A DNA stretch of 64,000 nt from Bacillota bacterium (GTDB lineage: Bacteria; Bacillota; Clostridia; Peptostreptococcales; Anaerovoracaceae). Positions 53,559 to 63,113 of the stretch are shown here, in pieces; within the stretch, counting starts at the first letter, position 1; the number at the start of each line of letters is the position of its first letter. The notes beneath the pieces are model-generated. The model made no database searches and was not told the DNA's origin. It saw only the letters and a list, made by a program, of their open reading frames with translations. Both the position numbers and the translations under genes were made by a program. The stretch covers positions 1 to 64,000 of the forward strand of contig JAQXGH010000048.1 in NCBI GenBank assembly GCA_029006195.1, read 5' to 3'.

Positions 53559-53587
53559 TTGAACTAAAAGATTCCAGCTGATATAAT
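53559..53587 (+). promoter_or_regulatory. Sigma-A promoter of the first LCP gene, with overlapping inverted repeat
   Basis: TTGAAC (53559-53564), exactly 17 bases, TATAAT (53582-53587). An inverted repeat TCAGCT (53551-53556)/AGCTGA (53576-53581) straddles the -35 box and abuts the -10 box, so a regulator could bind there. Confidence 0.78.
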
Positions 53588-53620
53588 GAAATTTAGCCGT
53601 TTAAAGGGAGACACCATAAA

Positions 53621-54961
53621 ATGGGTGATGACAGAGAAAGACAATACAAAGAATACCTGGCGATGAGAGAGCGTGCGGAACGTAATAAGGCGAGAGAGAC
53701 TGGGTTGCAGGATGAATCGGGTTATTACGTTTCGAACAGACCTCGTTACTCAGAAGAAGAGTACAGACGTCAGGAAATGGAGAGGATGGAGCAGCAGCGT
53801 CTTTATGAAGAAGAAATAAGACGTAGAGAAAGGGAAGCCTATATGGCAACCAGAGAAAAAGCCGGTCCATCCCCATCATACCCATCGGGTAATGATGGAG
53901 GCAGAAAAAGAAAGAAAGGAAGAAGCGGTTTTAGAATTTTCGCAATGATAGTTCTAATGCTTTTCCTGGCACTTGGCGGACTGGCAGGAGTTGGATATGC
54001 CATTGTTAATAGTGTTTTAAATAACATTGGTCATGTTGATGTTGACGTAAACAATATCGGTATTGACCCAGATGTTGACAACGAACTTTCGCAGTATAGA
54101 AATATTGCCGTTTTAGGAATAGACTCCAGAGATATGGAAGACGATTCTGATGCCAGAAGTGATTCCATAATAATAGTAAGCATGGATAAAGAGACAAACG
54201 AAATTAAAATGTTCTCCGTATTTAGAGATACCATGCTGAATCTGGGTGAAGATGTTGGGTATAACGGACTCGATAAGATAACGCATGCTTACTACTACGG
54301 TAAAGCTGAACGTTCACTCTATGCACTCAACAGAAATCTTGATCTTAATATCAAGGAAGTTGTTGTAGTTAACTGGAAGGCTGTGGCAGATACTATCGAT
54401 GCTGTTGGAGGTATTGATATTAACATCGAAGAAGCCGAAATGAACGAAATGAATAAGTTCATCCACGAAACTTCAAAGAAAACCGGACTCGAAGATGAGG
54501 ACATCGATATTACAGAAACAGGTGAGCAGACAGTTAACGGAGTTCAGGCCGTAACCTACGCCAGAATAAGAAAAGATGCGATCACAGGAGACTACAGACG
54601 TAACGAAAGAATGAAAATCGTAGTTAAGGCAACGTTTGATAAGGCTGTTTCAAACCTTAACTTCGACATGATCAAACAAATCGCTACAGTAGTAATGCCT
54701 GAAATTAAGACAAACATAGAGTCAAAGGAACTTATGGAAATGGTTATTCACCTTGGCGATTATAAGATGAATGACACAACTACCGGCTGGCCATATGATG
54801 TTGGAGAATGGGTAGGCGACGCCTGGTACGGTCCGCCAAGAACCCTCTATTCAAATGTTGTTAAACTCCACGAAAACTTCTTTAATCAGAAAGGCTATGT
54901 TCCTACAGAAGACGTAGAGAATATCAGTTACAACATTTCGTACCTGACCGGGTTATATTAA
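53621..54961 (+). CDS. LytR-CpsA-Psr (LCP) family glycopolymer transferase (1)
   Basis: LCP enzymes move wall teichoic acid or capsular polymer from its lipid carrier to peptidoglycan on the outer face of the membrane. The 446-aa protein has a long charged cytoplasmic N-terminus rich in Arg and Glu (about 1-100, probably coiled), one membrane helix (about 107-130), then the LCP domain: NIAVLGIDSRD, ARSDSIIIVSMD, SVFRDTML, with the pyrophosphate-binding Arg/Asp residues, KITHAYYYG, VDAVGG-type AVGGIDINIE and YARIRKDAITGDYRRNERM. The cytoplasmic extension is longer than usual. GGGAGAC precedes the ATG. ddl follows after 11 bases. Confidence 0.93.
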   Translation: MGDDRERQYKEYLAMRERAERNKARETGLQDESGYYVSNRPRYSEEEYRRQEMERMEQQRLYEEEIRRREREAYMATREKAGPSPSYPSGNDGGRKRKKGRSGFRIFAMIVLMLFLALGGLAGVGYAIVNSVLNNIGHVDVDVNNIGIDPDVDNELSQYRNIAVLGIDSRDMEDDSDARSDSIIIVSMDKETNEIKMFSVFRDTMLNLGEDVGYNGLDKITHAYYYGKAERSLYALNRNLDLNIKEVVVVNWKAVADTIDAVGGIDINIEEAEMNEMNKFIHETSKKTGLEDEDIDITETGEQTVNGVQAVTYARIRKDAITGDYRRNERMKIVVKATFDKAVSNLNFDMIKQIATVVMPEIKTNIESKELMEMVIHLGDYKMNDTTTGWPYDVGEWVGDAWYGPPRTLYSNVVKLHENFFNQKGYVPTEDVENISYNISYLTGLY

Positions 54962-54972
54962 AGGGAATGAAA

Positions 54973-56067
54973 ATGAGTGACAAACTAACACTTTTAGTAA
55001 TATTTGGAGGTGCATCATCAGAGCACGAAGTATCGTGCAATTCAGCAGCCTCCGTTCTTACAAACATAAATAAAGAAAAATACGACATTAAAACCGTAGG
55101 CATCACCAAAAAAGGCGTATGGCTTTATACAAAGGCGACAACAGACCAGATTGCATCAGGCGAATGGGAATCATTAGAAGATAATAAATTCGCACACATC
55201 ATCACTGACTACTCAAAGAGACTTAGAGTAGATGATATAGGCGATATGAATATTGACGTAGTGTTCCCGATCCTTCACGGTAAAAACGGCGAAGACGGCA
55301 CCATGCAGGGACTTCTGGAGCTGGCAGGGATCCCCTTCGTTGGACCGGATTCCACTGCATCAGCATCCAGTATGGATAAGGCTATCACAAAGGCTATTAT
55401 CGAGCAGGCTGGTGTATGTGATCAGGCTGAATGCTGCATAGTACATAGCGGCTGTGATCTTGATGAGATATCATTTGTAATCGAAGAACATTTCGAAGGC
55501 GAATATCCGCTCTTCGTTAAACCTGCTAATGCGGGATCATCAGTTGGTATCAGCAAGGTTAAATCAAGAGAAATGCTGCCTAAGGCACTGGCTGTAGCTT
55601 TTGCAGAAGATAAGAAGGTACTTGTTGAGAAGGCAATCGTAGGCAGAGAAATTGAAGTAGCCGTACTTGGCAATTACGGAGCATCTGGAGAAAGTGCTCC
55701 TAGAGCATCGCTTATCGGCGAAATCATTTCTGCTAATGAATTCTATGATTATACTGCCAAGTACAATAATGTAGGCTCAGTCACCAGCGTGGTTAAGGAC
55801 CTCAGTCCTGAACTGGAAACTGCGATCAGAGATACTGCAGTAAGCATCTACGAAGTAATGGGATGCGACGGATTCTCCAGAGTAGACTTCTTCCTTGAAG
55901 CGGGGGAAAGCGGTGGTTTTGAAGATGGCAGACTTGTATTTAACGAAATAAATACAATACCTGGGTTTACAAAAATCAGTATGTATCCACAGCTTTGGGA
56001 TGCAACAGGAATCCCATACAGCGAACTTATAGATAGACTTATCGGTCTGGCTTTAGAAAAGAATTAA
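54973..56067 (+). CDS. ddl: D-alanine-D-alanine ligase
   Basis: Makes the D-Ala-D-Ala end of the peptidoglycan stem peptide. The 364-aa ATP-grasp protein has GGASSEHEVSCNSA, HGKNGEDGTMQG, VKPANAGSSVGISKV, the substrate loop FYDYTAKY, GCDGFSRVDFF and NEINTIPGFTKISMYP. The IPA-type segment that normally follows the loop reads VVKDLSPEL here. ATG 54973 is preferred to 54967, because AAGGGA directly abuts the latter. It is in an operon with the LCP gene and thrS. Confidence 0.93.
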   Translation: MSDKLTLLVIFGGASSEHEVSCNSAASVLTNINKEKYDIKTVGITKKGVWLYTKATTDQIASGEWESLEDNKFAHIITDYSKRLRVDDIGDMNIDVVFPILHGKNGEDGTMQGLLELAGIPFVGPDSTASASSMDKAITKAIIEQAGVCDQAECCIVHSGCDLDEISFVIEEHFEGEYPLFVKPANAGSSVGISKVKSREMLPKALAVAFAEDKKVLVEKAIVGREIEVAVLGNYGASGESAPRASLIGEIISANEFYDYTAKYNNVGSVTSVVKDLSPELETAIRDTAVSIYEVMGCDGFSRVDFFLEAGESGGFEDGRLVFNEINTIPGFTKISMYPQLWDATGIPYSELIDRLIGLALEKN

Positions 56068-56084
56068 TATTAGGAGGAATATAA

Positions 56085-58040
56085 ATGAAAGTTACATTAA
56101 AAGATGGTTCTGTTAGGGAATATGAACAGAATATGACAGTTCTGGACGTTGCTTTTGATATCAGCGAAGGTCTGGCTAGAAATGTTGTTGGTGGCGAAAT
56201 CAATGGTGAAGTTGTTGATCTGCGTACAGAAATCACAGAAGACTGCACCCTGAATCTTTTAACTATGAAGGATGAAGCGGGTCTTCAGATCGTTCGTCAT
56301 ACCACTGCACATATCTTAGCAGAAGCAGTTCAGAATCTCTTCCCTAACGCTAAGATCGCTATCGGACCATCAATTGCTGAAGGGTTCTACTATGACTTCG
56401 AAGCAGATCCTTTCTCAAGAGAAGATCTCGACAACATCGAAAAGGAAATGAAGAAGATCATAAAGAAGGGAAACAAGATCACTCGTTATACTCTTCCTAA
56501 GGATGAAGCAATCGCTATGATGAAGGAAAGAGATGAAAAGTTCAAGGTAGAACTTATCGAAGATCTTCCAGATGGCGAAACAATCTCATTCTATGATCAG
56601 GGCGGTTTCGTTGACCTTTGCGCTGGCCCTCATATGCAGAGCACTAAGGGCATCAAGGCATATAAGCTGATTTCATCATCAATGGCTTACTGGAGAGGCG
56701 ATGAAAAGAGAGAAAGACTTCAGAGAATCTATGGTACTGCATTCGCAACTAAGGATGAACTGGCAGCTTACATGGATCACCTCGAAGACATTAAGATGAG
56801 AGACCACAATAGACTTGGCCGTGAAATGGGACTTTTCACTACAGTAGATGTAGTTGGTCAGGGCCTGCCGCTCTTTACTCCTAAGGGAACTAAGATGATC
56901 ATGAAGCTCCAGAGATGGATCGAAGATCTGGAAGACAAAGAATGGGGCTATATTAGAACAAGAACTCCTCTGATGGCTAAGTCAGATCTTTACAAGATTT
57001 CAGGCCACTGGGATCACTATATGGACGGTATGTTCGTTCTTAATCAGGATTCAGAAGATAAGGAAACAATGGCACTTCGTCCAATGACTTGTCCGTTCCA
57101 GTACTATGTTTATATGAATGAACAGCATTCATACCGTGAACTGCCTTACAGAATGAGTGAAACATCAACTCTCTTCCGTAACGAAGATTCAGGTGAAATG
57201 CACGGCCTGACTCGTGTACGTCAGTTCACTATCACTGAAGGTCACATCATCTTAAGACCTGACCAGGCAGAAGAAGAACTGACAAGATGCGTAGAACTTG
57301 CTAACTACGTAATGACAACTCTGGGACTTGAAGGCGACGTTAAGTACCGTCTCTCAAAGTGGGATCCAGAAAACACAGAAAAGTACCTTGGAGATGAAGA
57401 ATACTGGAACAGCACTCAGCAGTATCTCCGTGATGTAATGGATAAGAATAATATCGCTTACGATGAAGAAGAAGGCGAAGCTGCATTCTATGGCCCTAAG
57501 ATCGATATCCAGGCTAAGAACGTATACGGCAAGGAAGATACAATGGTTACTATCCAGCTCGACTGTGCTAGTGCAGAAAAGTTCGGAATGTACTACATCG
57601 ATGAAACTGGTGCTAAGGTTCGTCCATGGATCATCCACCGTACATCAATGGGATGCTATGAAAGAACAATGGCATGGCTCATCGAACACTATGCTGGCAA
57701 GTTCCCTACATGGCTTTGTCCTGAACAGGTTAGAATCCTTACAATTTCAGAAAAGGCAGCTGAATATGCAGAAGAAGTCAGAAAGCAGCTGGCTGCAAAC
57801 GGCGTAGATGTAACAGCTGACTTAAGAAGTGAAAAGATCGGTTACAAGATCAGAGAAGCTCGTATGGCAAGAGTTCCTTACATGCTGGTAGTTGGTGTTA
57901 ACGAAGCTGAAGAAGGAACAGTTGCAGTAAGAAGCCGTTACGCAGGCGATGAAGGTACAAAGCCAGTTCAGCAGTTTATCGATGAAATCTGCGAAGAAAT
58001 CAGAACAAAAGAAATTAGAAAGATCGAAGAAGAAAAATAA
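56085..58040 (+). CDS. thrS: Threonyl-tRNA synthetase
   Basis: Charges tRNA-Thr. The 651-aa class II synthetase has an N-terminal TGS domain (about 1-62), an editing domain with HTTAHILAEAV and DLCAGPHMQST (about 75-225), the catalytic core with the zinc ligands in MTCPFQ, TEGHII and LIEHYAG, and a C-terminal anticodon-binding domain (about 545-651). The motif 2 region reads VRQFTITEGH rather than the FTQDDAH of E. coli, marking a different ThrS clade. TAGGAGG precedes the ATG and no T-box leader is present. Its place inside a wall gene cluster is notable but could be chance. Confidence 0.96.
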   Translation: MKVTLKDGSVREYEQNMTVLDVAFDISEGLARNVVGGEINGEVVDLRTEITEDCTLNLLTMKDEAGLQIVRHTTAHILAEAVQNLFPNAKIAIGPSIAEGFYYDFEADPFSREDLDNIEKEMKKIIKKGNKITRYTLPKDEAIAMMKERDEKFKVELIEDLPDGETISFYDQGGFVDLCAGPHMQSTKGIKAYKLISSSMAYWRGDEKRERLQRIYGTAFATKDELAAYMDHLEDIKMRDHNRLGREMGLFTTVDVVGQGLPLFTPKGTKMIMKLQRWIEDLEDKEWGYIRTRTPLMAKSDLYKISGHWDHYMDGMFVLNQDSEDKETMALRPMTCPFQYYVYMNEQHSYRELPYRMSETSTLFRNEDSGEMHGLTRVRQFTITEGHIILRPDQAEEELTRCVELANYVMTTLGLEGDVKYRLSKWDPENTEKYLGDEEYWNSTQQYLRDVMDKNNIAYDEEEGEAAFYGPKIDIQAKNVYGKEDTMVTIQLDCASAEKFGMYYIDETGAKVRPWIIHRTSMGCYERTMAWLIEHYAGKFPTWLCPEQVRILTISEKAAEYAEEVRKQLAANGVDVTADLRSEKIGYKIREARMARVPYMLVVGVNEAEEGTVAVRSRYAGDEGTKPVQQFIDEICEEIRTKEIRKIEEEK

Positions 58041-58094
58041 GCACTTTGATAATTTTATAAGTTGTAGATATGATTGGAAGGATTAATTAGAAGT

Positions 58095-59672
58095 ATGAAA
58101 GATAAGCAGAAAAAGCATAGAAAACCTCATATACTGCCAGATTCCATAATTATGAGTATTATTCTGCTCATTGGATTTTTCTGTCAGTTAGTATTTCTGA
58201 TGTTTGTTCTGGCATTAGACGTACTGCCAATTAAATATGCGGCAGCTGTTATCGGCGCATTATTACTGATAGATATAATCGCTGTACTGCTGCTGAATAG
58301 CAAGAAGAAATTAAGCGCAAAACCTATACTGGGCCTAATCATGGTAGTCCTTGTGGCAAACGTATTGTTCGTTGGAGATTACTATCTCTACAATACTTAC
58401 GATACTTTGCAAAAAATCAGTAAGCACAAAGCTAGATGGGAAATGTACGATGTTATAGCACTTAATGGCGGTAAGTATCAGACAGAAAATGACTTTGACG
58501 GTGAAACTATCAATACTATCGCAATGCAGTCAAAGCAGCTTAATGAAGCTAAAGAAACACTCGTCACTAAGGCTGGAGTTGAATACAACGAAGAACCGAA
58601 TCTGCTCTCAGTTGGCCACCACATTATGGATGAAAACGGAGAAACTCATGACGAGCTTATCCTGGTAACAAATTCTGAATACAAGGTTTTAAGAGGCGCG
58701 ATTGAAGGTTTTGGAGAAAACACAAACGTAATCTACAAGATAAAGGTTAAGAAGAGAGTTAACGACAGCGCTAACAGAATCGACGTTACTGAAGAATCAT
58801 TCAACGTGCTTATTTCAGGTAACGACGTATGGGGTTCAATCGATCAGGAAGCTCTTAGTGATGTTAACATGATTATGACTGTTAACCCTAAGACAAGAGA
58901 AATCCTGCTCACTTCAATCCCTAGAGACAGTTACATTCCTCTTCATACATATGGACAGAGAGATAAACTTACACATTCCGGAATATATGGAGAAGAAGAA
59001 ACTAAACATACAATTGAGGACTTCCTGGAAACTCAGATAAACTACACACTTCGTGTTAACTTCTCGATGCTGGTAGATATAGTAAATGCTATCGACGGTG
59101 TTGATGTATACAACGATGTTGACTTCATCTCACATCCTAAGCATTGGCACTATAAGAAGGGTAATCTTCACCTTGAAGGCCATAGAGCATTATGGTTTGC
59201 TAGAGAAAGAAAGGCATTCCTTGAAGGTGACATGAAGAGAAATGAAAACCAGCAGAAAGTTCTCACTGCCATTATCGACAAGGTATCAAGCAGTAAGGTT
59301 ATTCTGACAAGATACCCTAAGATCCTCAACTCAGTTGAAGATGAAATGGCTACAGACCTTACAGCTCAGGATCTGAAAAAGCTTGCTAAGATGCAGCTTA
59401 AGGACATGAATGGCTGGAAAATCAGCAGAGTTAATATCGTCGGCGGAACAGGAATGGCACCATGCTACAGTATGGGTAACCAGAACCTGTCATGCGTATT
59501 CCCAAGCGAAGAATCAGTAGAAGAGGCTAAGAAGAAGATTCACGACGTTATGTATCCTGTTGAAAACAACAAGAAAAAGAATGTCCCTCAGGACGAACAG
59601 AAAGACAGCGAAGGTAAAGACAAGAGTACAGATAGCACTAAGGCAGACAATGGGTCTGAAGGAGAAAAATAA
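58095..59672 (+). CDS. LytR-CpsA-Psr (LCP) family glycopolymer transferase (2)
   Basis: A second LCP protein, 525 aa, of the longer CpsA-like form with three N-terminal membrane helices (about 18-40, 48-68 and 80-100). An accessory extracellular domain (about 110-255) precedes the LCP domain: VNMIMTVNPKT, SIPRDSYIPL (phosphate-binding Arg), DKLTHSGIYG, AIDGVDVYNDV and ARERKAFLEGDMKRNENQQ. The C-terminus is a Lys/Asp/Ser-rich tail of about 40 residues. ATG 58095 is chosen over TTG 58074; the Shine-Dalgarno is weak either way. Its stop overlaps the next gene by one base. Confidence 0.92.
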   Translation: MKDKQKKHRKPHILPDSIIMSIILLIGFFCQLVFLMFVLALDVLPIKYAAAVIGALLLIDIIAVLLLNSKKKLSAKPILGLIMVVLVANVLFVGDYYLYNTYDTLQKISKHKARWEMYDVIALNGGKYQTENDFDGETINTIAMQSKQLNEAKETLVTKAGVEYNEEPNLLSVGHHIMDENGETHDELILVTNSEYKVLRGAIEGFGENTNVIYKIKVKKRVNDSANRIDVTEESFNVLISGNDVWGSIDQEALSDVNMIMTVNPKTREILLTSIPRDSYIPLHTYGQRDKLTHSGIYGEEETKHTIEDFLETQINYTLRVNFSMLVDIVNAIDGVDVYNDVDFISHPKHWHYKKGNLHLEGHRALWFARERKAFLEGDMKRNENQQKVLTAIIDKVSSSKVILTRYPKILNSVEDEMATDLTAQDLKKLAKMQLKDMNGWKISRVNIVGGTGMAPCYSMGNQNLSCVFPSEESVEEAKKKIHDVMYPVENNKKKNVPQDEQKDSEGKDKSTDSTKADNGSEGEK

Positions 59673-60652
59673 TGAAGAAGATTCTGAGCAAAAGAGTGGT
59701 AATTACAATGTGCTCGCTGGTAGTTGCAATATTGGCTGCTTCAGCTATTTACATTAATGTTAGTAAACCATACGCGATTATTATCGATGGCCAGGAAGTT
59801 GCATTGGTAAACAGTGAACTTTCAGCTAAGGATGTTAAGAAGGCTATTATAAATGACTATAAGGCTGCTGATTCAACTGTTCTGAAGTCAAATTTTGACA
59901 AGAAGATAAAGGTTGAAAAAATCGATTTCATGGACAGATACGAAGGTGAGTCCGTATTCTCAAAGAAAAAGGTTATAAAGCATCTGGAAGATCTCAATGG
60001 TGAAGACGGCGAATTCTTTACTGCAACAGTTGTAGGACAGACAGAAGGTAAGGAAGATTACACTCCTGATACTGTTTACATCAAGAATGAGTCAATGTAT
60101 GCAGGTGAAAAGAACGTAAAGACTGAAGGTAAGGAAGGCGTACGTCAGGTTACAAGAAAGATCACAACTGTAAACGGAGAAGAAATCGATAACGAAATCA
60201 CTGAAGAAGAAATCGTCAAGAAAGGTACTGCAGCGGTAATCGAGAAGGGAACTATCGGTCTGCCTGAAGGTGCTGACTGGGAAACTTATGAAGGCGAACC
60301 TGTATTTGATGATGGCGGTGACCTTGTTGATATCGCACTTCTCTATCAGGGTGTACCTTACAGATATGGCGGAAACAGCCTTATCACAGGTGTAGACTGC
60401 GTAACATTCGTTACTCAGATGTATAAGAAATACGGAATCTCACTTCCAAACAGCCATAAGGGTCTGAGAAAATCAGGCGTTGGCGTTTCATATTCAAATA
60501 TGAAGCCTGGTGATGTACTTTGTTATTCAAGACACGTAGCTATTTATATAGGAAAAGGTAAGATCATTCATGCTACATCAGGTAAGGGCGTACACATCAG
60601 CAATGTTTATAAAGGACAGAAGTTAGTTACAATACGTAGAATCGCAAATTAA
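59672..60652 (+). CDS. Membrane-anchored G5-NlpC/P60 peptidoglycan hydrolase
   Basis: A 326-aa exported protein with a membrane anchor or signal peptide (about 8-30), a region with weak similarity to the YabE/ubiquitin-like G5-associated domain, a G5 domain (about 145-202, VRQVTRKITTVNGEEI) and a C-terminal NlpC/P60 peptidase (about 215-326) with catalytic Cys in TGVDCVTF (about 243), His in SRHVAIYIG and a further His in IIHATSG. It would cut stem peptides. G5 domains are thought to bind N-acetylglucosamine glycans. TAATG overlap with the LCP gene suggests joint synthesis. Confidence 0.9.
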   Translation: MKKILSKRVVITMCSLVVAILAASAIYINVSKPYAIIIDGQEVALVNSELSAKDVKKAIINDYKAADSTVLKSNFDKKIKVEKIDFMDRYEGESVFSKKKVIKHLEDLNGEDGEFFTATVVGQTEGKEDYTPDTVYIKNESMYAGEKNVKTEGKEGVRQVTRKITTVNGEEIDNEITEEEIVKKGTAAVIEKGTIGLPEGADWETYEGEPVFDDGGDLVDIALLYQGVPYRYGGNSLITGVDCVTFVTQMYKKYGISLPNSHKGLRKSGVGVSYSNMKPGDVLCYSRHVAIYIGKGKIIHATSGKGVHISNVYKGQKLVTIRRIAN

Positions 60653-61945
60653 ATGTTGGCAGTAATACGAAGATTATTAGAAAAAACAAATAACATAAAA
60701 AGAAGTTCATATGTATGGAATGCCATGAATGCCATCATTTCAGCTCTTCAGAGTCCAGTGATAATGATGGTAATGACGAGGACAAATGGCGTTGATGACG
60801 CAGGTGTTTTCTCGATTGCGTTCGCAGTAGCTACACTGATGCTGTATGTCGGTCTTTACGGACTGAGAAGATTTCAGTCATCAGATATGCATAACAAGTA
60901 CACATTTGGTGAATATCATGGTATGAGAATACTTACATGTTCAATGATGTTATTTGTCAGTCTTATGTATTGCTTCTACGGACTTTGCTTCACCAATTAT
61001 ACAAGTGAAAAGGCAACTGTAATATTCCTCATCTGCATAGCTAAGTGCTGTCAGGCTTACTCTGACGTATATCATGGATGCATGCAGCAAAAGGGGAGAC
61101 TGGATGTAGCGACTAAGTCATCATCTGTCAGATATCTGGCAGAAATGGTTCTTTATGCTGTAGCTCTGGTTATTACAAAGAACCTTATCATTTCAACAGC
61201 TGTATTCACAGCTGCATCTATATTCTTCCTGCTCATCACATCAGTAAACGCAGGAAAGAATTATTGTTACTATAAGCCTGAATTCAACTGGAAGAAAATC
61301 AGGATGCTGGCAATCGAGGGCTTCCCTCTTTTTATCAGCCTCTTTCTGAATATGTATATAAGCAATGCGCCTAAATATGCTATCGACCAGTATCTTAATG
61401 ACGAAGTTCAGGCAATTTACAATATGATATTCATGCCGGCCTTTATGGTAATGATGATATCGAATTTCATATTCAATCCGATACTCACAACCTATGCAGA
61501 GCTTTGGCTGGCTAAGACAAAAGAAGCACTCGCTTCACTTAAAAAGCATATCGCGGGTCAGATGATGGTAGTACTGGGGCTTACGATCCTGGGTCTTATA
61601 GTGGCCTATACAATCGCAATTCCTCTGCTTTCACTGATTTTCGGTGTGGATCTAAGTTCCTATAAAATGGAACTTTGCGTTGTAATGATCGGTGGCGGAG
61701 TACTGGCTTACTGCACTTTCTTCAGTACAGTATTAACGGTTATTCGCCTTCAGCAGAGCCTTATGGTCTGCTATGTGATCGTGTCATTGGCAGCCAAATT
61801 GCTGTCAAAGGTATTTGTTACTAATTTGGGTATTATGGGAGCGGCGTCCATGTATGCGGCGCTTATGATCCTTCTGGCTCTTATGCTCGGAGCAATAACT
61901 TTGTGGCGAATAAGAAAAGAAGGAAAACTATTGAATAAAAAATAG
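60653..61945 (+). CDS. Polysaccharide flippase (Wzx/MATE-like, MOP superfamily)
   Basis: A 430-aa integral membrane protein with about 12 hydrophobic helices and few charged residues, of the oligosaccharide flippase type that turns lipid-linked sugar units across the membrane. Supporting segments: GVDDAGVFSIAFAVATL near the start, YGLRRFQSSD and the C-terminal GIMGAASMYAAL repeat-like helices. The ATG follows the preceding stop directly, and no Shine-Dalgarno is clear. Gene neighbours (LCP enzymes upstream, sugar aminotransferase downstream) support a wall or capsule polymer role; the substrate is unknown. Confidence 0.83.
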   Translation: MLAVIRRLLEKTNNIKRSSYVWNAMNAIISALQSPVIMMVMTRTNGVDDAGVFSIAFAVATLMLYVGLYGLRRFQSSDMHNKYTFGEYHGMRILTCSMMLFVSLMYCFYGLCFTNYTSEKATVIFLICIAKCCQAYSDVYHGCMQQKGRLDVATKSSSVRYLAEMVLYAVALVITKNLIISTAVFTAASIFFLLITSVNAGKNYCYYKPEFNWKKIRMLAIEGFPLFISLFLNMYISNAPKYAIDQYLNDEVQAIYNMIFMPAFMVMMISNFIFNPILTTYAELWLAKTKEALASLKKHIAGQMMVVLGLTILGLIVAYTIAIPLLSLIFGVDLSSYKMELCVVMIGGGVLAYCTFFSTVLTVIRLQQSLMVCYVIVSLAAKLLSKVFVTNLGIMGAASMYAALMILLALMLGAITLWRIRKEGKLLNKK

Positions 61946-61958
61946 AATGGAGAGTAAG

Positions 61959-63086
61959 ATGATCAACTTTAATGTAACACCATATGTTGGTAAAGAGCTT
62001 GAGTACATAAAACAGGCAATTGATAATCGCAAACTGTGCGGAGATGGTGAATTCACTAAGAAGTGCAATTCATGGATCGAAGAAAATACAGGTGTGACAA
62101 GAGCACTGCTTACAACTTCATGCACACAGGCTTTGGAAATGGCAGCGATCCTTGCTGACATCAAACCAGGTGATGAAGTAATTCTTCCTTCATTCACGTT
62201 TGTTTCAACAGCCAATGCATTCGTAATGCGTGGCGCAAAGCTCGTATTCGTCGATATAAGAGAAGATACTAAGAACATCGATGAAAAGCTCATCGAAAAC
62301 GCAATTACAGAGAAAACTAAAGTTATCGCTCCTGTACACTATGCAGGCGTAGGATGCGAAATGGACACTATCCTTAAGATCGCTAAGGAAAATAACATCA
62401 CCGTAGTTGAAGACGCAGCACAGGGCGTGATGGCATCATATAAGGGCAAGGCCCTGGGAAGCATGGGAGACTATGGCTGCTTCAGCTTCCACGAAACAAA
62501 GAACTACAGCATGGGCGAAGGCGGAGCTATTCTGATCAATGATAAAATCAAAGCAGAAGAAGCTGAAATCATCAGAGAGAAGGGTACAGACAGAAGCAGA
62601 TTCTTAAGAGGACAGGTAGACAAGTACTCATGGGTTTCAATGGGTTCATCATATCTGCCAAGCGATATGAACGCTGCATTCCTCCTGGCTCAGCTGGAAA
62701 AAGCCGCAGAAATAAACGAAAACAGACTGACTAGCTGGAACGCTTATAAGCAAAGGCTGCAGCCTTTGGAAGACAAGGGCGTTCTGAGACTCCCTGTAAT
62801 TCCAGAAGAATGCAAGCACAATGCTCATATGTTCTACCTGGTAACAGATGGAATCGAACAGAGAAGCCAGCTTATTAAGCATCTCAGAGCTAATGAAATC
62901 GAAGCTGTATTCCACTATGTACCTCTGCATTCAGCAAAGGCTGGCCTCGAATTCGGCAGATTTAGTGGCGAAGATAAGAATACAACAAGAATCGCTGAGT
63001 CACTTGTTAGACTTCCTATGTACTATGGATTAAAGGAAGATGAAATCGACTACATATGTGAAAAAATAAACGCATTTTATAAATAA
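61959..63086 (+). CDS. wecE: DegT/DnrJ/EryC1/StrS sugar aminotransferase, WecE (RffA)-like
   Basis: A 375-aa PLP enzyme most like dTDP-4-amino-4,6-dideoxygalactose transaminase, which aminates dTDP-4-keto-6-deoxyglucose. Visible: TTSCTQALEMAA, PSFTFVSTANAF, the VEDAAQGVMASYKG block, CFSFHETKNYSMGEGG with the PLP lysine (about 178) and YLPSDMNAAFLLAQL. In enteric bacteria the product goes into enterobacterial common antigen; here an amino-deoxy sugar of the wall glycopolymer is likely. ATG 61959 with GGAGAG 4 bases upstream is preferred to ATG 61947, which has no Shine-Dalgarno. Confidence 0.9.
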   Translation: MINFNVTPYVGKELEYIKQAIDNRKLCGDGEFTKKCNSWIEENTGVTRALLTTSCTQALEMAAILADIKPGDEVILPSFTFVSTANAFVMRGAKLVFVDIREDTKNIDEKLIENAITEKTKVIAPVHYAGVGCEMDTILKIAKENNITVVEDAAQGVMASYKGKALGSMGDYGCFSFHETKNYSMGEGGAILINDKIKAEEAEIIREKGTDRSRFLRGQVDKYSWVSMGSSYLPSDMNAAFLLAQLEKAAEINENRLTSWNAYKQRLQPLEDKGVLRLPVIPEECKHNAHMFYLVTDGIEQRSQLIKHLRANEIEAVFHYVPLHSAKAGLEFGRFSGEDKNTTRIAESLVRLPMYYGLKEDEIDYICEKINAFYK

Positions 63087-63113
63087 AATTTGTCAAAGGT
63101 TTAGGGGCAGACC

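Noticed and set aside
56068-56084. T-box leader before thrS
   Set aside because: Only 17 bases separate ddl and thrS; no room for a leader.
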